Positions 25,645-33,219 of a stretch of 64,000 nucleotides of DNA are shown here, piece by piece. The notes below the pieces were generated by a model. The model ran no database searches. It had not been told where the DNA came from and saw nothing but the letters and a program-made list of their open reading frames with translations. The position numbers were made by a program, and so were the translations under genes. This DNA comes from Desulfolinea sp964487745 (GTDB lineage Bacteria > Chloroflexota > Anaerolineae > Anaerolineales > Villigracilaceae), in assembly GCA_964487745.1 (NCBI GenBank), contig CAZASG010000004.1, forward strand, positions 1-64,000, in the 5' to 3' direction. Position 1 is the first letter of the stretch. The number at the start of each line of letters is the position of its first letter.

Positions 25645-26511
25645 ATGACAGAAAAAAGAAATAATTGGGTAATTATGGCAGGAATTGTTTTGATTGTGGG
25701 CATATTCATCGTTTTTGTGGCCCCCGGGCTTTTCGACTCAACGATGGATCAGTTAATCCTGAAGCAATCAAAGCAAGCAACAAATATTACAGCGGGGCAT
25801 TTGAGTCGCCTATATGTCGGTTCAATATATAGCGGTGTTGAGATGCTGGTGGGATTGGCATTGATCGCAATTTCGATTGCTCTCTATGCAAGCAAAAAGT
25901 GGGCCTGGCCTGCGGCAATGGTTCTTCTCTCAATCCCCGCAATTGCAAATGGCTATATCGGCTTGGGTTGGCTGGAAAATCTCAAGAAATTCCCCCCTGC
26001 TTATATAACTTTTTTCTTGAGTCTGATAGCCTTTTGGGCAATGCTCTTCCTGAAAGAAAATGATAAGAAAACCAAAAACGCGATGTTTTGGGTCTTCACT
26101 CTTTTGGGAATGCTCGGCGCTCAGGGTTTTATGCTTTTCCCCCATGCATTGCGTGTGATTCTGAAAAGCCCAGCAGATGCACTTTTGAACCCTGCTAATT
26201 CCATTTTGCGGCGCACAGGGCCGATCATGTTCCTTATTGTCATTTTTGCTGCTCTAGCTATTTGGAAACTTGCTGAACGAAAGGAATCAGGCTGGTATCT
26301 TGCTCTTCTAACTGGCCTTATGATGGCAATCGGAGCTTTCCCCGCTCACTATGCTCGTCCGCTGGTCGCATCTTTGGCCCCTAAAGGAACGTTAGCCCCA
26401 TCAGTATTCACATCCACTTATTGGATGGCTGGCTTGCAGGGTATCATTTTGGTTGTTTTGTTATTGCTTCCGGCATTCAAGACTGCTCTCTATGATGAAG
26501 AAGTAGAATAA
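25645..26511 (+). CDS. Membrane protein C (paralog family I)
   Basis: 288 residues with about eight transmembrane helices. Family-I marks: SKKWAWPAAMVLLSIPAIANG near residue 95 and ERKESGWYLALLTG near 215, acidic C-terminus. The conserved SIGG is replaced by IANG and the PW motif by GLGW, so it is a diverged member. AAGGAAGAAGG precedes the ATG. Single-gene unit between terminators. Function unknown. Confidence 0.68.
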   Translation: MTEKRNNWVIMAGIVLIVGIFIVFVAPGLFDSTMDQLILKQSKQATNITAGHLSRLYVGSIYSGVEMLVGLALIAISIALYASKKWAWPAAMVLLSIPAIANGYIGLGWLENLKKFPPAYITFFLSLIAFWAMLFLKENDKKTKNAMFWVFTLLGMLGAQGFMLFPHALRVILKSPADALLNPANSILRRTGPIMFLIVIFAALAIWKLAERKESGWYLALLTGLMMAIGAFPAHYARPLVASLAPKGTLAPSVFTSTYWMAGLQGIILVVLLLLPAFKTALYDEEVE

Positions 26512-26532
26512 TCTACATTCTGTACTAAAGAA

Positions 26533-26567
26533 AAAGAGACGTTGCAAAATTTCAACGTCTCTTTTTT
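26533..26567 (+). terminator. Terminator after membrane protein C
   Basis: A perfect 12-bp stem AAAGAGACGTTG/CAACGTCTCTTT around an 8-nt loop, followed by a T run. Confidence 0.85.
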
Positions 26568-26611
26568 ATTTGCCTTAAGGTAAATCTTTATAAAGTTAGT
26601 CGTGTTATATT

Positions 26612-26654
26612 TGTGTCAATCTTCACAGCAACATGCTGTTTTGGACATTAGAAT
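26612..26654 (+). promoter_or_regulatory. CRP-type site and -10 for membrane protein D
   Basis: TGTGT-N6-TCACA (26612-26627), one base from the CRP palindrome, is centred 29.5 bp before TAGAAT (26649-26654). Confidence 0.55.
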
Positions 26655-26677
26655 TTGCTTTTAAGGAGAGTAAGAAT

Positions 26678-27487
26678 ATGAAAAACAATTACAAGCTCGG
26701 TGCACTTCTATCTATCGTTGGGATTTTGGCAGGGGTATTGGCCTTGTATTTTATTGCCAGTACATACAATACGGTTATCCACACCCATTTTAATGCAGGA
26801 GAATGGGAGGAGAGCAATACTGTTCGCTTGGTTTATGCGTTGTTGGGCTGGCTAGGTACTGCGGCTGGTGCTCTCTCTGCTGCTGTATTATGGGGATTCC
26901 TAAAGGAAGAAGATTGGGCATGGTTTTGGGGAGCTGTCGCTTCGACAATTCTTTTGCTTGCTGGGTTCTTCCCGATGATTCCTGCCGGTGATAGTGGATT
27001 GCCTGTGCCTACATTGTGGGTCTTCTTGCTCGCAGCTGTAATGTGGTTTGGGATGCTTTTCATTGGCGGCGTGCACAAGAAGGTGATCGGACTGACCTTT
27101 ACGGCAGGACTGGCTTATGTACTGACCTTTATTGATGGCGTTGCCCCAATTTCCAAGTTTCAATCAACCTATCAGTTCCCCTCGGAATTTGTTGCCGGTG
27201 CGGACTCTCTTTGGAACGGGATGTTTGTGGTGTTTCAGCAGGTTAATTGGTGGGGCGCCGCGGGCTGGGCAGTTTTTATTTTCGCAGCTCTCAAGCAAAA
27301 ATCATGGGCGGTTCCTGTAGGTATTTTTGCCGCGACTATGTCTATAATTGGTGGTTATCCCATGGGCATCCACAATATGTTTGAAGTCCAGCGTTTTTCA
27401 ATGTTCTTGCCTGCCCCTATTATTAGCACTATTTTGCTTGTCATTCTTTGCCTGCCTAAAACACAGAAACTGATTATGGGAAAGTAA
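26678..27487 (+). CDS. Membrane protein D (paralog family II)
   Basis: 269 residues, about seven to eight transmembrane helices, not a named family I recognise. Family II (D, F, G) shares an N-terminal YKLGALLSIVGILAG, a W-rich helix with LSGFFPMIP-like sequence, PTLWVFLLAAVMWFGMLFIGGV near residue 120, and GLAYVLTFIDGVA near 150. ATG 26678 has AAGGAG 9 nt upstream; the frame start at 26633 lies inside the promoter. Function unknown. It has its own CRP-type promoter and terminator. Confidence 0.7.
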   Translation: MKNNYKLGALLSIVGILAGVLALYFIASTYNTVIHTHFNAGEWEESNTVRLVYALLGWLGTAAGALSAAVLWGFLKEEDWAWFWGAVASTILLLAGFFPMIPAGDSGLPVPTLWVFLLAAVMWFGMLFIGGVHKKVIGLTFTAGLAYVLTFIDGVAPISKFQSTYQFPSEFVAGADSLWNGMFVVFQQVNWWGAAGWAVFIFAALKQKSWAVPVGIFAATMSIIGGYPMGIHNMFEVQRFSMFLPAPIISTILLVILCLPKTQKLIMGK

Positions 27488-27513
27488 GAGCTTTTCGCCA
27501 GCAAAGAACACCT

Positions 27514-27548
27514 AAAGGGTTTGCTCTTCACAAAGAGCAAACCCTTTT
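27514..27548 (+). terminator. Terminator after membrane protein D
   Basis: A perfect 15-bp stem (AAAGGGTTTGCTCTT and its complement) around a 4-nt loop, ending in a short T run. Confidence 0.85.
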
Positions 27549-27635
27549 CTGGTGCATGCTCTGTATTGCTATATATCAAAGACGCGGGCACTACAAGTGT
27601 TTATCATAGCTGGTGAGTTTGAAAGGAAGAGAGTA

Positions 27636-28316
27636 ATGCGTAGAGAAGAAGTGATTAGTTTATTATCTAAAATTTCTTATTTTTCGGGATTAAATACTAT
27701 TGCTCTTAAGCATGTCTCTGCGGCTACGATTCAGCAAACTTATCAAGCTGGTCAATATACTTTTATGGAAGGGGAACCATGTATTGGTCTATACATTGTT
27801 AAAAGCGGGTGGTTGCGAGCGGTGAAAATAGCCGCATCTGGAAGGGAGCAGGTTATCAGGTTTGTTGGTCCGGGCGATGCTTTCAATGAAGTCGGCGTTC
27901 TCACAGGAGGAGTGAATGTGGTTTCTGTGGAGGCTTTAGAACCGTCGAAAGTGCTTATCGTTCAGCGGAAAGAATTGCTCAAGCTGGTTGATAGGCATCC
28001 TTGCTTGGCAAAATCAATTATCGAAAATCTCGCTAACCGTGTTTTATACGCCATGAATCTGGTCACTGATCTATCACTGCGTTCTGTTGAGAGTCGTTTG
28101 GCGCGCTTTTTGATAGAGGCAGCCGATGCTGACATTATTAACCGCAAGAAATGGGCTACCCAAGCAGCGATTGCTGCTCGAATTGGGACTGTTCCTGTGG
28201 TTATTAATCGGGCTTTCCGCGCTTTTGTTGAGGAAAATCTTATTGAGCTTAGGAGGGAGAAAATCTTGATCTTGGATCGTGACAAATTGGAGAAGGTTGC
28301 TCTGGCCAGCGAATAA
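27636..28316 (+). CDS. Crp/Fnr family regulator 4
   Basis: 226 residues from ATG 27636 (GGAAGAGAG upstream). Sensor barrel with PGDAFNEVGVLTGG (about 90-103) resembling cyclic-nucleotide-binding phosphate-cassette regions, a dimer helix, and a winged helix with ARIGTVPVVINRAFRAF. It differs from regulators 1-3 in both barrel and recognition helix, so it is an older or separately acquired member. It is the only one on the plus strand and precedes the FmdE-like lipoprotein gene. Confidence 0.82.
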   Translation: MRREEVISLLSKISYFSGLNTIALKHVSAATIQQTYQAGQYTFMEGEPCIGLYIVKSGWLRAVKIAASGREQVIRFVGPGDAFNEVGVLTGGVNVVSVEALEPSKVLIVQRKELLKLVDRHPCLAKSIIENLANRVLYAMNLVTDLSLRSVESRLARFLIEAADADIINRKKWATQAAIAARIGTVPVVINRAFRAFVEENLIELRREKILILDRDKLEKVALASE

Positions 28317-28360
28317 AAAATATTTTTTCTAAAAAAATCAGAAATCTATTTTCAGATGTC

Positions 28361-28386
28361 TTTAGTTTGTGAAAAAATAAACTAAA
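28361..28386. promoter_or_regulatory. Inverted repeat TTTAGTTT-N10-AAACTAAA
   Basis: The half-sites are identical to the MarR-type operator at 34115-34143 but are separated by 10 bp instead of 3. It lies about 125 bp before the lipoprotein start. It may be an operator or a small hairpin after regulator 4. Confidence 0.4.
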
Positions 28387-28415
28387 GTTGAATACAGATA
28401 CAACCAACACCACTA

Positions 28416-28504
28416 TCCTATGAGAAGAAGGATGAAACCTGCTTGCTCGGAAGCTGTGCTGGTGAATGGTGTACAGTTCCGGTGAGCCAATTTTTTCATA
28501 GGAG
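28416..28504 (+). promoter_or_regulatory. Structured 5' leader pairing with the lipoprotein Shine-Dalgarno
   Basis: An outer stem pairs TCCTATGA (28416-28423) with TCATAGGA (28496-28503); the second arm contains the AGGAG Shine-Dalgarno of the gene starting at 28512. Inside is a long hairpin: CGGAA, bulged G, CTGTGC (28448-28459) with GTACAG, TTCCG (28471-28481). I do not recognise a known riboswitch class. The layout suits ligand-, metal- or temperature-dependent control of translation. Confidence 0.5.
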
Positions 28505-28511
28505 AAAGAAT

Positions 28512-30080
28512 ATGCTAAAGAAACTGTATTTTGTTTTTGCGATATTGATTATCGCAGCCATGTTCCTGTCGGCCTGTGCGCCTGCAGCGACACCAGCGGA
28601 AGTAGAAGCCCCTGTTGAAGAAGCTCCGGCAGTTGGGGAGGATCCTGAATCTGAAGAAGCGGCATCTGCACCTTCAGATGAAGCAGACCCTGTTGAAGAG
28701 CCTGCTCCTGCAGCAGATACTGAATTTTCTTGGGATCAGGATTATATTGCTGAAGTTCCGCCGATCATGATGATCGATCCATATTTTCAGATTTTTGGAC
28801 AATCTCAAGTAGCAGTTCCTTATACTTACGAAAATGCGGTCAAATTAGCGGGGCATTCCTGTGGAGCAGTAACCGGTGCATGGACAATTACTCGCAAAGC
28901 CCTTGAAGTGCTTTATCCTGGAGGGGAAATTCCCGTGCGTGGTCAAATCCAGGTAGAAGCTCCGGGAGCAGAAGATGAATGGTTTGTCGGTGTCTTCGGT
29001 GAAGTGATCACCTATATTACAGGCGCTGCACCCAAGACCGGTTTTATTGGAGCGGAATTCGGACAAACAGATGATGTTTTTGTCCGCCAAAACAAGATGA
29101 TCTACCCGGAAGAGCCAACCGGCACAATGCCCCCTAAAATGGAGTGGGTTTTCACACGTTTAGATACCGGTGCCAAGGTAGGCGTTATTTTCAATCTTGC
29201 TGTTATCACCCCTGTTGCAACACCTGAACGGCAGGCAATGGGCAAGAAAATGGTCTTAGGCGAAGCAACTCCTGAAGAAGCTGCGGACTATTACGAATAC
29301 TGGAACGATAGAGCGAAATTTGTGTTGGAAAATGCAGATACGCTCGATGGCTTCTTCACTGTCACCGTTTATGAAGAGGGGCCTGCGACAACGGCCTCTG
29401 CAGTTGCTCCCGCAACAGCCGATGACTTTGCATGGGATCAAGACTATATTACCGAAGTCCCGCCCATTATGATGATCGATCCATATTTCAGCATTTTTGG
29501 ACAATCACAAACGCCAGTTCCTTATTATTACGAGGAGGCTGTCAAAGTGGCCGGTCACTCATGTGGCGCGATAACAGGCGCATGGGAAATGACCCGCAAA
29601 GCCCTTGAAGTCCTCTATCCTGATGGAGAGATCCCGGTGCGTGGTCAAATAGCTGTAGATGCCCCGGGTGCAGAAGATGAATGGTTTGTTGGTGTCTTTG
29701 GCGATGTCATCACCTTCATCACAGGTGCGTCTCCTCACACAGGCTTTATTGGTGCTGAGTTTGGGAAAACAGATGATGTCTTTGTCCGCCAAAATAAAAT
29801 GGTCTACGATGAAGAGCCTACCGGACAAATGCCTCCAGCGAGAGAGTGGGTTTTCACACGCCTTGACACAGGTGCAAAAGTAGGTGTGAAATATAACCTC
29901 GTTATTATTCTCCCGATCCCAACACCCGGACGTATCGCAATGGGTAAGAAAATGGCGGCTGGTGAAGCTACGCCTGAAGAAGCTGCGGATTATATTGAAT
30001 ACTGGAACGCTAGAGCGATGTATACATTGGAAAACTCAGATCTCATAGATGGTTTTATTACAGTAACTACCTATGAGTAA
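28512..30080 (+). CDS. Lipoprotein with two tandem FmdE-like repeats
   Basis: 522 residues from ATG 28512. A lipoprotein signal (LSAC, Cys22) is followed by an acidic Pro/Ala/Glu linker (23-70) and two 216-residue repeats at 72-287 and 306-521 that are identical at most positions. Each has AGHSCGA.TGAW (His115/Cys117 and His349/Cys351), RKALEVLYP, ITGA and FVRQNKM, which resemble FmdE-type domains with their GHxC motif; FmdE domains bind metal. The protein would sit outside the cytoplasmic membrane. The domain call is by eye and moderate. Expression may be controlled by the leader at 28416-28504. Role in the island unknown; metal or cofactor binding is inference. Confidence 0.65.
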   Translation: MLKKLYFVFAILIIAAMFLSACAPAATPAEVEAPVEEAPAVGEDPESEEAASAPSDEADPVEEPAPAADTEFSWDQDYIAEVPPIMMIDPYFQIFGQSQVAVPYTYENAVKLAGHSCGAVTGAWTITRKALEVLYPGGEIPVRGQIQVEAPGAEDEWFVGVFGEVITYITGAAPKTGFIGAEFGQTDDVFVRQNKMIYPEEPTGTMPPKMEWVFTRLDTGAKVGVIFNLAVITPVATPERQAMGKKMVLGEATPEEAADYYEYWNDRAKFVLENADTLDGFFTVTVYEEGPATTASAVAPATADDFAWDQDYITEVPPIMMIDPYFSIFGQSQTPVPYYYEEAVKVAGHSCGAITGAWEMTRKALEVLYPDGEIPVRGQIAVDAPGAEDEWFVGVFGDVITFITGASPHTGFIGAEFGKTDDVFVRQNKMVYDEEPTGQMPPAREWVFTRLDTGAKVGVKYNLVIILPIPTPGRIAMGKKMAAGEATPEEAADYIEYWNARAMYTLENSDLIDGFITVTTYE

Positions 30081-30110
30081 AACTTGCGCCTAACTAAGAA
30101 AAGTTGAAAG

Positions 30111-30146
30111 AAAGAGGCATAGTTCAAAAAACTATGTCTCTTTTCT
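30111..30146 (+). terminator. Terminator after the FmdE-like lipoprotein
   Basis: Stem AAAGAGGCATAGTT with AACTATGTCTCTTT (one G-T pair) around a 5-nt loop, then TTTTC. Confidence 0.8.
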
Positions 30147-30257
30147 TGTTTCAATTTGCGTTAAAGCAAATCTTTTAAGTTACAGTTGAGATAAACTTCA
30201 CAATGTGATTTTATAGAACGCTTATTTCCATATCTCTTTGCTATAGGAGGCAGACCA

Positions 30258-31112
30258 ATGAAAGAAACTTCTCAGAAGAACCGTACTATCATGTCTTGGT
30301 TGGCAATTGTGATCGGTTTGATCATGGCTTATATCATCCCCTTTATGGTGCAAACATCCCTTTCACGGGTGCTTTTTCATCTTAACGCCCATATTGAAAA
30401 GGGCTTCCCCCTTTTCTCTAGTGGGTTGCCACTTTTTGACTTTTTCTACTCAGCTTGGCAGGCGATCATCTTCGCAGCTGGTGCAGCCCTGGTTGTCATC
30501 TCACAGGAAATCAAAAAAGGCACCGAGTGGAGTTTCCCCCTTGCTTTGAGCCTCTTTGCACTGCCTTCTATCGGCGGCTTCTTTATGTTTCTGCCCTACA
30601 TTAGCTGGGTTCCCGGCTTCCCGCTACCAATGATTATTGCATTTTTCGGATTGACGGGCTACTGGGCTTTCATTTTCCTGCGTAAGGGAGAAACATCCGT
30701 CAAGTGGACGCAGGCCGGTGCTTTGACTTTCATTGGTATGCTCGCGACTCACGCCTTCACGATTGGCATCGGTGCACAGCGCACAATGGCAACACGCGTC
30801 ACATACCCCTTCTACCCAGAAGATTGGACCTTCTGGCTCTTCCGCTGGGCTGGTGAAGCCAACTGGGTTGCTGTGATCTTTCTTTTCATGTCCATTCCGC
30901 TTATCGCAATGGGAAAACGAAAAGGCTGGTGGATGGCTGTTGTCCCCTCGATCACCATTTTGATGATCAATGTCCCTACGCAATTTTTCCGGACTAAAAC
31001 ACTCGATTATCTCTACGGGTCGTTGCTTGCCATCGGTGTTCTGGTCTTCATGATGGTCCCTTACTTTCAGGAGCGCCTCATTACCAACGAAGACCTTGCT
31101 GAGTTAGAGTAA
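30258..31112 (+). CDS. Membrane protein E (paralog family I)
   Basis: 284 residues with about eight helices. Family-I marks: KGTEWSFPLALSLFALPSIGGFFM near residue 95, GKRKGWWMAVVP near 215 and PYFQERLI at the end. AGGAGG lies 8 nt before the ATG. No clear FNR-type site was found; an odd TCACA-A-TGTGA palindrome sits at 30198-30208. A hairpin separates it from membrane protein F, 70 bp downstream. Function unknown. Confidence 0.7.
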   Translation: MKETSQKNRTIMSWLAIVIGLIMAYIIPFMVQTSLSRVLFHLNAHIEKGFPLFSSGLPLFDFFYSAWQAIIFAAGAALVVISQEIKKGTEWSFPLALSLFALPSIGGFFMFLPYISWVPGFPLPMIIAFFGLTGYWAFIFLRKGETSVKWTQAGALTFIGMLATHAFTIGIGAQRTMATRVTYPFYPEDWTFWLFRWAGEANWVAVIFLFMSIPLIAMGKRKGWWMAVVPSITILMINVPTQFFRTKTLDYLYGSLLAIGVLVFMMVPYFQERLITNEDLAELE

Positions 31113-31132
31113 TTGCGCAATAAAAACTAAAT

Positions 31133-31164
31133 AAAGCGCAGCTTTGATAAGTTGCGCTTTTCCT
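31133..31164 (+). terminator. Hairpin between membrane proteins E and F
   Basis: Stem AAAGCGCAGCTT with AAGTTGCGCTTT (one G-T pair), 4-nt loop, then TTCC. With only 70 bp between E and F and no obvious promoter, it may act as an attenuator rather than a full stop. Confidence 0.65.
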
Positions 31165-31182
31165 CCCTTTTTGGAGATTACT

Positions 31183-31983
31183 ATGAAAAACGTGAAAGGC
31201 AACCATAAACTCGGTGCTATTCTCTCCGTAGTCGGCATTCTGACCGGATTGCTTATTCTCTTTATTCTTGCCAGCATTTATCAAATCAATATCGATGGGA
31301 AGATCGCTGGTGAGCGCCCCGATGAAGCCATCACCGTGCAAATTGTCTTTGCCTTATTAAGTTGGGTCGGTGTTTCAGCAGGGGCCCTCTGGGTCGCCGT
31401 GCTTTACGGTTTTCTCAACAAAGCTAAATGGGCCTGGGGCATGGGTGCAGTTGCCGCCACAGTACAACTTCTCTCTGGTTTCTTCCCGATGATTCCCCCT
31501 GCCAGCATCGGCTTACCAACACCAACCATTTGGGTTTTCCTTATTGCTCTTGTACTCTGGTTTGGAATGCTGCTTATTGGTGGTGTTGATAACAAAATTA
31601 TCATTTTCGCTTTTGTCAGTGGTTTGGCTTATGTTCTCACCTATATTGACGGCGTTGGTGCCATTTCCCGTTACCAAACCGAAGAGAAAGGTTTCATCGC
31701 TTCGATGTATGCCATGTCTCAATTGGTGAATTGGTTGGGCGCAATTGTTTGGGCATTCTTCATCTATGCTCTCATCAAAGGCAAAGAATGGACAATTCCC
31801 CTCGGTGTTTTTGCAGCAGCCATGTCCATGTTTGGCGGTTTCCCCGTTGGGGTGACCGACGTGGTCAATAAAGGACGTTTCTCCATGTTCCTCGTCGCGC
31901 CAATGATGAGTACTGGATTGCTGATCTATATGCTCATGCCTAAAACCAAGCAAATGCTGGATGAATGGCAAAGCAAGCAATAG
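31183..31983 (+). CDS. Membrane protein F (paralog family II)
   Basis: 266 residues, closely related to D: HKLGAILSVVGILTG, LLSGFFPMIPPASIGLPTPTIWVFL, FGMLLIGGV and GLAYVLTYIDGVGAISRYQ. About seven to eight transmembrane helices. GGAG lies 7 nt before ATG 31183; the upstream frame start at 31144 overlaps a hairpin. Probably read through from E and followed by a 32-codon ORF. Function unknown. Confidence 0.7.
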   Translation: MKNVKGNHKLGAILSVVGILTGLLILFILASIYQINIDGKIAGERPDEAITVQIVFALLSWVGVSAGALWVAVLYGFLNKAKWAWGMGAVAATVQLLSGFFPMIPPASIGLPTPTIWVFLIALVLWFGMLLIGGVDNKIIIFAFVSGLAYVLTYIDGVGAISRYQTEEKGFIASMYAMSQLVNWLGAIVWAFFIYALIKGKEWTIPLGVFAAAMSMFGGFPVGVTDVVNKGRFSMFLVAPMMSTGLLIYMLMPKTKQMLDEWQSKQ

Positions 31984-32001
31984 GATGACAGGAGAATCCG
32001 T

Positions 32002-32100
32002 GTGAAAGTGGACAAATACAATTACCCGATCATTATCATCACCACCCTTGTGATCTGTACCGTGCTCGCTCTTGCTTTGGGCTTGACACCGGCTCATTAA
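32002..32100 (+). CDS. Small single-helix membrane peptide (32 aa)
   Basis: GTG at 32002 with AGGAG 8 nt upstream opens a 32-codon frame: a basic start (KVDKY), one hydrophobic helix of about 20 residues (PIIIITTLV then CTVLALALGL) and a short TPAH end. It starts 18 bp after membrane protein F on the same strand. Tiny single-helix subunits are common in respiratory complexes, but this one has no family I can name. Confidence 0.5.
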   Translation: MKVDKYNYPIIIITTLVICTVLALALGLTPAH

Positions 32101-32127
32101 CATCTGCCCGGTTTTAGCATCTCCTTA

Positions 32128-32161
32128 GCATGCAGCGAGGCTGGGCAGCCTCGCTGCATGC
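32128..32161. repeat. Perfect 15-bp inverted repeat without T tract
   Basis: GCATGCAGCGAGGCT (32128-32142) and its exact complement (32147-32161) flank a 4-nt loop, 21 bp before the ferredoxin gene start. No U run follows, so it is not an ordinary terminator. It might insulate or attenuate the downstream gene. Confidence 0.6.
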
Positions 32162-32181
32162 GCTATTGCATTAGAGCCATC

Positions 32182-33021
32182 ATGACAAAAATACAATCAA
32201 AAGAACGGAAAACGCTCACGCAAGTACGTCGCATCATCCAATATATGTTTCTTTTTGCAACCTATTTACTTGGCCTGCGACATATCATGCCGGGACGAGA
32301 GTCGACCGGGGGGGCGTTCGATGCTTTTTGTCCGATGGGTGGGATAGAAACCTTCTTCTCCTATATCGCTACAGGGCAAACGCTCAAGACAACAAACTTG
32401 CTTAATTTTGCTGTTCTAATCGGGGTTTTGGGCGTATCTCTTTTGGCAGGGCGCGCCTTTTGCGGTTGGATGTGTCCGATCGGTACGTTGCAGGATATGC
32501 TTGCGGGTTGGGCACAACGCCTGAGCGGCGGTAGCAAGCATCATGTTCGCGGGAAGCGGAGCAAGGCGAAATTCCCAATGGAACTTCCCCCCAAAGTCGA
32601 TAAATGGGCGCGCTATCTTAAATATCTGGTCTTGTTAGTCACACTCATCGCCAGCATTTGGACAATCTATCCCCCACTACGAGAGATTTGTCCCGCACGT
32701 GCCCTTTTTAGTTTTGAGTTGGGTGAGCCGTTGCTGGTCAGTGTTTTGATCACTTTCATCATTACCTCGCTGCTCATCAAACGTTTTTGGTGCAAGTACC
32801 TTTGCCCGCTTGGGGCGTTTCTGGCGATCACGAATAAATTTGCGCCGTTGCGCGTTGTGATAGATAAAGGGAGTTGTACTGATTGCGGACGCTGTGAAGC
32901 AGAGTGCCCTGTAGATATTCCGGCGATCCCCGACAATATGCGAAATCTGGAATGTGTGCAGTGTTTGGAGTGTGTAGAGACCTGTGCCGTTGAGGATACT
33001 GCGGTGTTGAAGTTGGGGTAA
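32182..33021 (+). CDS. NapH/NosR-like membrane 4Fe-4S protein
   Basis: 279 residues from ATG 32182. Four or five transmembrane helices carry the paired cluster-type motifs CGWMCPIG and CKYLCPLG, plus AFCPMGG and REICPA. The C-terminal cytoplasmic part has two ferredoxin motifs, CTDCGRCEAECP and CVQCLECVETC. This is the NapH/NosR/RdxA class, which passes quinol-derived electrons towards periplasmic or extracytoplasmic oxidoreductases. No partner reductase is adjacent. The Shine-Dalgarno is weak and a 15-bp hairpin lies just upstream. Confidence 0.85.
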   Translation: MTKIQSKERKTLTQVRRIIQYMFLFATYLLGLRHIMPGRESTGGAFDAFCPMGGIETFFSYIATGQTLKTTNLLNFAVLIGVLGVSLLAGRAFCGWMCPIGTLQDMLAGWAQRLSGGSKHHVRGKRSKAKFPMELPPKVDKWARYLKYLVLLVTLIASIWTIYPPLREICPARALFSFELGEPLLVSVLITFIITSLLIKRFWCKYLCPLGAFLAITNKFAPLRVVIDKGSCTDCGRCEAECPVDIPAIPDNMRNLECVQCLECVETCAVEDTAVLKLG

Positions 33022-33043
33022 TCCAGGCGCCTTTTCCATCCTG

Positions 33044-33084
33044 ATCCCCGTGCCATTATCAATGGTATGGGGATTTTCTTTTTC
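33044..33084 (+). terminator. Terminator after the NapH-like gene
   Basis: Stem ATCCCCGTGCCATT with AATGGTATGGGGAT (one G-T pair) around ATC, then a pyrimidine/T-rich tract. Confidence 0.8.
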
Positions 33085-33110
33085 TTACACAATGCTTACA
33101 CAATCTGTTG

Positions 33111-33155
33111 TTGACAATATGCAGCATAAGCGATATTGTTAGTTAGTCTAACTAA
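33111..33155 (+). promoter_or_regulatory. Promoter with TTAGTTAG/CTAACTAA operator (membrane protein G)
   Basis: TTGACA (33111-33116), 17-bp spacer, TATTGT (33134-33139), then a perfect 8-1-8 palindrome at 33139-33155. The palindrome centre is 36 bp from the first base of the -35, exactly as in the DUF1858-marR promoter. Confidence 0.7.
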
Positions 33156-33219
33156 GTATGTTTGCGATCATGAAATAATCAAATATAAGAAATCACCCAC
33201 AACAGGAAGGTAGGTTCTC

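Noticed and set aside
28416..28504. Known riboswitch (cobalamin, molybdenum cofactor, c-di-GMP, fluoride)
   Set aside because: None of their conserved core sequences could be found in the leader, so only a generic structured leader is claimed.
30198..30208. TCACA-A-TGTGA as a CRP site before membrane protein E
   Set aside because: The half-sites are in outward orientation with 1-bp spacing, which does not fit CRP binding.
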